Assembly (NCBI GenBank): GCA_031262085.1
Contig: JAISIN010000128.1
Span: 1-34,106 of the forward strand
Source of the DNA: Prevotellaceae bacterium
Lineage (GTDB): Bacteria > Bacteroidota > Bacteroidia > Bacteroidales > Bacteroidaceae
Direction: 5' to 3'
DNA: 34,106 nucleotides
The translations under genes were made by a program, and so were the position numbers. The notes beneath the pieces were generated by a model, which saw only the letters and a program-made list of their open reading frames with translations, did no database searches and had not been told where the DNA came from. Numbering within the stretch: the first letter of the stretch is position 1; each line of letters starts with the position of its first letter. This document shows positions 31,792 to 34,106 of the stretch, piece by piece.

Positions 31792-32868
31792 ATGTACGTA
31801 GTTCATGCCTCAAATACGATGGAAATGGCAGCCGACAGAATTCCAAGATTGACCCTGGAGGAGCTAAATCAACGCGATCTCGCATACATCAACAGAATCT
31901 GTTCGGATGAAGAGTATGCTTGCCATTTCTTTTATGATCAGTGCCGACCGCTTTTCTGCAAAATTCTGTGGAAACTCTACGAGAATCATGCCGACTATGA
32001 CGAGTTAGTTCACGATCTGTATATCTATCTCAAAGAACCCGGTCAAGACGGACAGTTTTGGCATCGGTTAAAGACCTTCGACTACCGAACGAGCCTCTTC
32101 GACTGGCTCAAAATCGTAGCCGTGCGCCGATTTTATACGCCCAGCAATGAGGTGTTCAAGGTGCCCGAACGTCTCGTTGATTTGGGTGTTGCCGAATATC
32201 TGTTTCTGGGTATCAACGTAGACAAATACCGCTTCTTTTTATACTACCACTATGTCAAAAAGATGGATGACGAGCAGCTCGCCAGCCAATTGGGAGTTGA
32301 TCCGAGCCGGATCGCTCCGCTGTCGCGCAACGCCATCAGGCATTTCAAGAACTACCTGCGAAGCCGCCATCCGGACTACTACGATTCATTCTTCAAGGAT
32401 GATGATGTAAAGGAATCGGTCACTTTAGACGACCGGCACGACGACCTCGTATCTCCCGATGAGTATGAGAAGGTCGACAACGGTCTGGACGTTCATAAAT
32501 ACTTGGCAGTCATGCCTAATGAAAAGTACCGATTGGTGGTGCGACGCCTTTATCTGGAAGATGCCACTCCCGAAGAGCTTGCTCTGGAGCTTGGTACGCC
32601 GGTATCAAACATCTATAACCTCAAAAGCCGCGCCATAGAGCAACTGCGCGACATTGTGCTGTATTTCCAAGAGGTGAACGATATAGAAACTTACATAAAT
32701 CAGATTCCCGATAACAGGAATCGTGAACTGATTCGCTCTATATATGTGTATAAGGATGATTACAAAACAATATGCTCTAAGTTTAAGCTTACGAAGACTC
32801 AATTTCGAGAGCAGAAGAGGGCGGCGATGAGGGAACTTAAACGGGTCGTTTTTAAAGAGCGCGATTGA
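31792..32868 (+). CDS. Sigma-70-like factor with three sigma-4-like HTH segments
   Basis: This 358-residue protein has a region-2-like segment at about residues 45-115 (QCRPLFCKILWKLYENHADYDELVHDLYIYL, then RTSLFDWLKIVAVRRFY). Three similar blocks follow, each with an aromatic/basic helix, an acidic helix-turn-helix and a closing basic helix: about residues 144-190 (DEQLASQLGVDPSRIAPLSRNAI), 243-290 (PEELALELGTPVSNIYNLKSRAI) and 310-353 (YKTICSKFKLTKTQFREQKRAAM). An acidic linker (about 202-230) separates the first two. Ordinary ECF factors have one such block and about 180-200 residues. It may be a specialised sigma factor or a DNA-binding relative. Targets are unknown, no anti-sigma gene adjoins it, and the next gene is convergent. 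Confidence 0.8.
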   Translation: MYVVHASNTMEMAADRIPRLTLEELNQRDLAYINRICSDEEYACHFFYDQCRPLFCKILWKLYENHADYDELVHDLYIYLKEPGQDGQFWHRLKTFDYRTSLFDWLKIVAVRRFYTPSNEVFKVPERLVDLGVAEYLFLGINVDKYRFFLYYHYVKKMDDEQLASQLGVDPSRIAPLSRNAIRHFKNYLRSRHPDYYDSFFKDDDVKESVTLDDRHDDLVSPDEYEKVDNGLDVHKYLAVMPNEKYRLVVRRLYLEDATPEELALELGTPVSNIYNLKSRAIEQLRDIVLYFQEVNDIETYINQIPDNRNRELIRSIYVYKDDYKTICSKFKLTKTQFREQKRAAMRELKRVVFKERD

Positions 32869-32887
32869 TACAGATTTATAAGCCCTA

Positions 32888-33649
32888 CTACATTCCCCAT
32901 ACGGTGATGATCCGCCCGTTATAGGTTTCTTTGCGGTGCCAAATCTTATCCTCCCATGCCACGCCTTTGTCGCGGTTGAAGAGAATGAAGTGCCCTTCGG
33001 CATTGGGCGCGGCTTTGTCCATGTACCCGGTAATCTGTTCCAGCCCGAGGGCGATGGTCTGTTCCAAGTCACCGCGCTTGATTTTCAGTTCCAGTACAAT
33101 ACGCTGCACGGGACCGCCGTAGCCGTCGGTGAGTGGTTTGCGGATGAGCAGGTCGGTGCGTCCTCGTCCCAATCCATATTCGCGGTCGATGTATCCACCG
33201 CCGTTGACCACCCGCTGGAGGAAGGCTTGCAGCAGCAGTTGCGGACCGCTCTCCTTGTAGTCGAACTTCTCTATCCAAGCGTCGGCGTTTTGACGGAAGA
33301 ACTGCTGAAAGTCGAGTAAAAGCTTCTCCATGTTAATGCTATTGTCGGGGTTCATGTACCAGGTAGCTTGCTGTATCAGTCCGTCTTGGGTCGACCAGGT
33401 CAACTCGCGCGGGATGATTTCGCGATAGATGGAGTTGGCGATACGGCGCGGCTTGTCGAGTGTTATCAATCCCAAGTCGACTACGTATTGCACGTCGTCT
33501 TGTGGCACCATGGTATCGTCGGCATCGGTGTCATTAGCCAGCATGGGACCGATGACGCGGCGCACACGCGGCTCTTTGAGTTTGTCGGCGAGGATGTCGA
33601 TGTGCGTCTCGCGGCGATAGATGATGTTCTCTTTGGCGCGAAACAGCAT
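32888..33649 (-). CDS. C-terminal part of an AAA-like ATPase/PD-(D/E)XK protein (probably 5'-truncated)
   Basis: The 253 residues from the ATG at 33649 match the C-terminal half of a common Bacteroidota AAA-like protein: DKLKEPRVRRVIGPMLAND, DVQYVVDLGLI, IANSIYREIIPREL, ADFQQF-like LDFQQFFRQNADAW, LLQAFLQRVVNGGGYIDREYGLGRGRTDLLI and VLELKIKRGD. The last two form a PD-(D/E)XK-type core (Asp in RTDLLI, E-x-K in LELKIK). Relatives carry an N-terminal P-loop ATPase of about 250 residues, absent here. Coding similarity seems to extend upstream to about 33685 (RDRSIRITPE), and an in-frame TAG stands at 33713-33715. It is therefore probably a pseudogene remnant; a stand-alone nuclease domain is the alternative. 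Confidence 0.7.
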   Translation of the reverse strand: MLFRAKENIIYRRETHIDILADKLKEPRVRRVIGPMLANDTDADDTMVPQDDVQYVVDLGLITLDKPRRIANSIYREIIPRELTWSTQDGLIQQATWYMNPDNSINMEKLLLDFQQFFRQNADAWIEKFDYKESGPQLLLQAFLQRVVNGGGYIDREYGLGRGRTDLLIRKPLTDGYGGPVQRIVLELKIKRGDLEQTIALGLEQITGYMDKAAPNAEGHFILFNRDKGVAWEDKIWHRKETYNGRIITVWGM

Positions 33650-33764
33650 CTCGGGGGTGATGCGGATGCTGCGGTCTCGGTTTTCTTTGCTTCTTGCGGC
33701 AAACGTCCGGCTCTATTTCGGATTTTTATAGGTTTGTAAGTGGCGCACGTATGTATATGGGCAG

Positions 33765-33799
33765 AGCAGCCGGAACGGGAGAAATCCGTTCCGGCTGCT
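33765..33799. terminator. Strong hairpin between the Rpn gene and the truncated AAA-like gene
   Basis: AGCAGCCGGAACGG (33765-33778) pairs perfectly with CCGTTCCGGCTGCT (33786-33799) around a 7-base loop. It starts about 30 bp after the Rpn-family stop on the minus strand. No T-tract follows, so termination efficiency is uncertain. Confidence 0.6.
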
Positions 33800-33830
33800 T
33801 GATGGTGTCGCTACTATACAATGGATGGAT

Positions 33831-34106
33831 TTACAGTTGTTCGATATCCTCGTGCGACAAGCCAGTGGCTTGCATAATAATCTCTATCGGAATACCGGAA
33901 GTTTTAAGGTGTTTGGCACTGTCGAGTTTGTCTTGTGCTCTTAATGCTTCCGCCGCTGCTGCTTTGGCTTCCGCCGCCTTCACCTTGGCTTCGCTTTGCG
34001 CAATTCCAATGTCAATTCCTTCTCTCAAAGATCCGTCCCGAATCATCTCCTCTTTCTGCATCTCAAACCAGAATCGGTCAATCGTATAAAGTTCGGCTTG
34101 GCTGAA
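33831..34106 (-). CDS. Rpn-family PD-(D/E)XK nuclease, C-terminal part (runs off right edge)
   Basis: The frame is open from the right edge to the stop at 33831, giving the last 91 residues. An ATG at 34061 is internal, since the frame continues upstream as SQAELYTIDRFWFEMQKEE. The end has the typical Rpn/PDDEXK_2 tail: an Ala/Glu/Lys-rich coiled helix (SEAKVKAAEAKAAAAEALRAQ) and KHLKTSGIPIEIIMQATGLSHEDIEQL-type residues, the G-x-P-x-x-x-I-x-x-x-T-G-L-S motif. Family members are recombination-promoting nucleases, first described near transposase-like genes. The catalytic domain lies outside the window. A shortened copy of its last bases occurs at 31565-31588. Confidence 0.8.
   Translation of the reverse strand, partial: FSQAELYTIDRFWFEMQKEEMIRDGSLREGIDIGIAQSEAKVKAAEAKAAAAEALRAQDKLDSAKHLKTSGIPIEIIMQATGLSHEDIEQL

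Overview
The window is chromosomal DNA from a Bacteroidales bacterium (phylum Bacteroidota; genus not resolved). The evidence is the repeated promoter form TTG-N19-21-TAnnTTTG typical of the Bacteroidota primary sigma factor, the near absence of strong Shine-Dalgarno sequences, and characteristic families: DUF6443/RHS proteins, DUF3098, DUF2975 with a YozG-like regulator, PadR with PspC, OmpH-like lipoproteins and SusD-free GH3 lipoproteins. No tRNA, rRNA, CRISPR array or complete insertion sequence was seen.

Left region (1-5900, minus strand). A surface/secreted RHS (YD-repeat) locus: a 1054-residue SpvB/RHS-like protein, a 171-residue truncated paralogue, and the start of a DUF6443 RHS protein that leaves the window. 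Upstream lie a LuxR-type HTH protein, a prepilin-like protein (4-bp overlap with the HTH gene) and a small XRE-like HTH protein. Between the HTH gene and the RHS genes is a strong promoter, and directly upstream of it are six copies of CGTNACA at 11,11,9,11,11-bp spacing. This is the most striking unexplained regulatory structure in the window.

Middle (6200-24900). Ordinary housekeeping and accessory metabolism: acyl-CoA thioesterase, a lactonase-family lipoprotein, a phosphodiester glycosidase, an EamA transporter, enolase (eno), a GH3 beta-xylosidase-type lipoprotein, a PaaI thioesterase, cysS, ribF, a HAD phosphatase, folK, queA, truB, uppP, DUF3098, ftsX, a methyltransferase, a LiaF-like membrane protein, a nitroreductase and a FemAB/GNAT-like protein. 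The ftsX-DUF3098-uppP-truB-queA-folK order is a conserved Bacteroidota cluster joining cell division, lipid-carrier recycling and tRNA modification.

Right (24900-34106). An envelope-stress-like operon (27-residue membrane peptide, CPBP protease, DUF2975, YozG-like HTH) is driven by a promoter flanked by two 15-bp dyad operators. It is followed by padR-pspC, pepD (convergent), a small membrane protein and an OmpH-like lipoprotein. A roughly 1-kb AT-rich gene-free stretch contains a nested hairpin/tandem-repeat array. It leads to an unusual sigma factor with three sigma-4-like segments. The window ends in a 5'-truncated AAA-like/PD-(D/E)XK gene and the 3' part of an Rpn-family nuclease gene.

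Several starts were moved downstream from the longest open frame because a recognisable promoter or a lipobox places the true start later.
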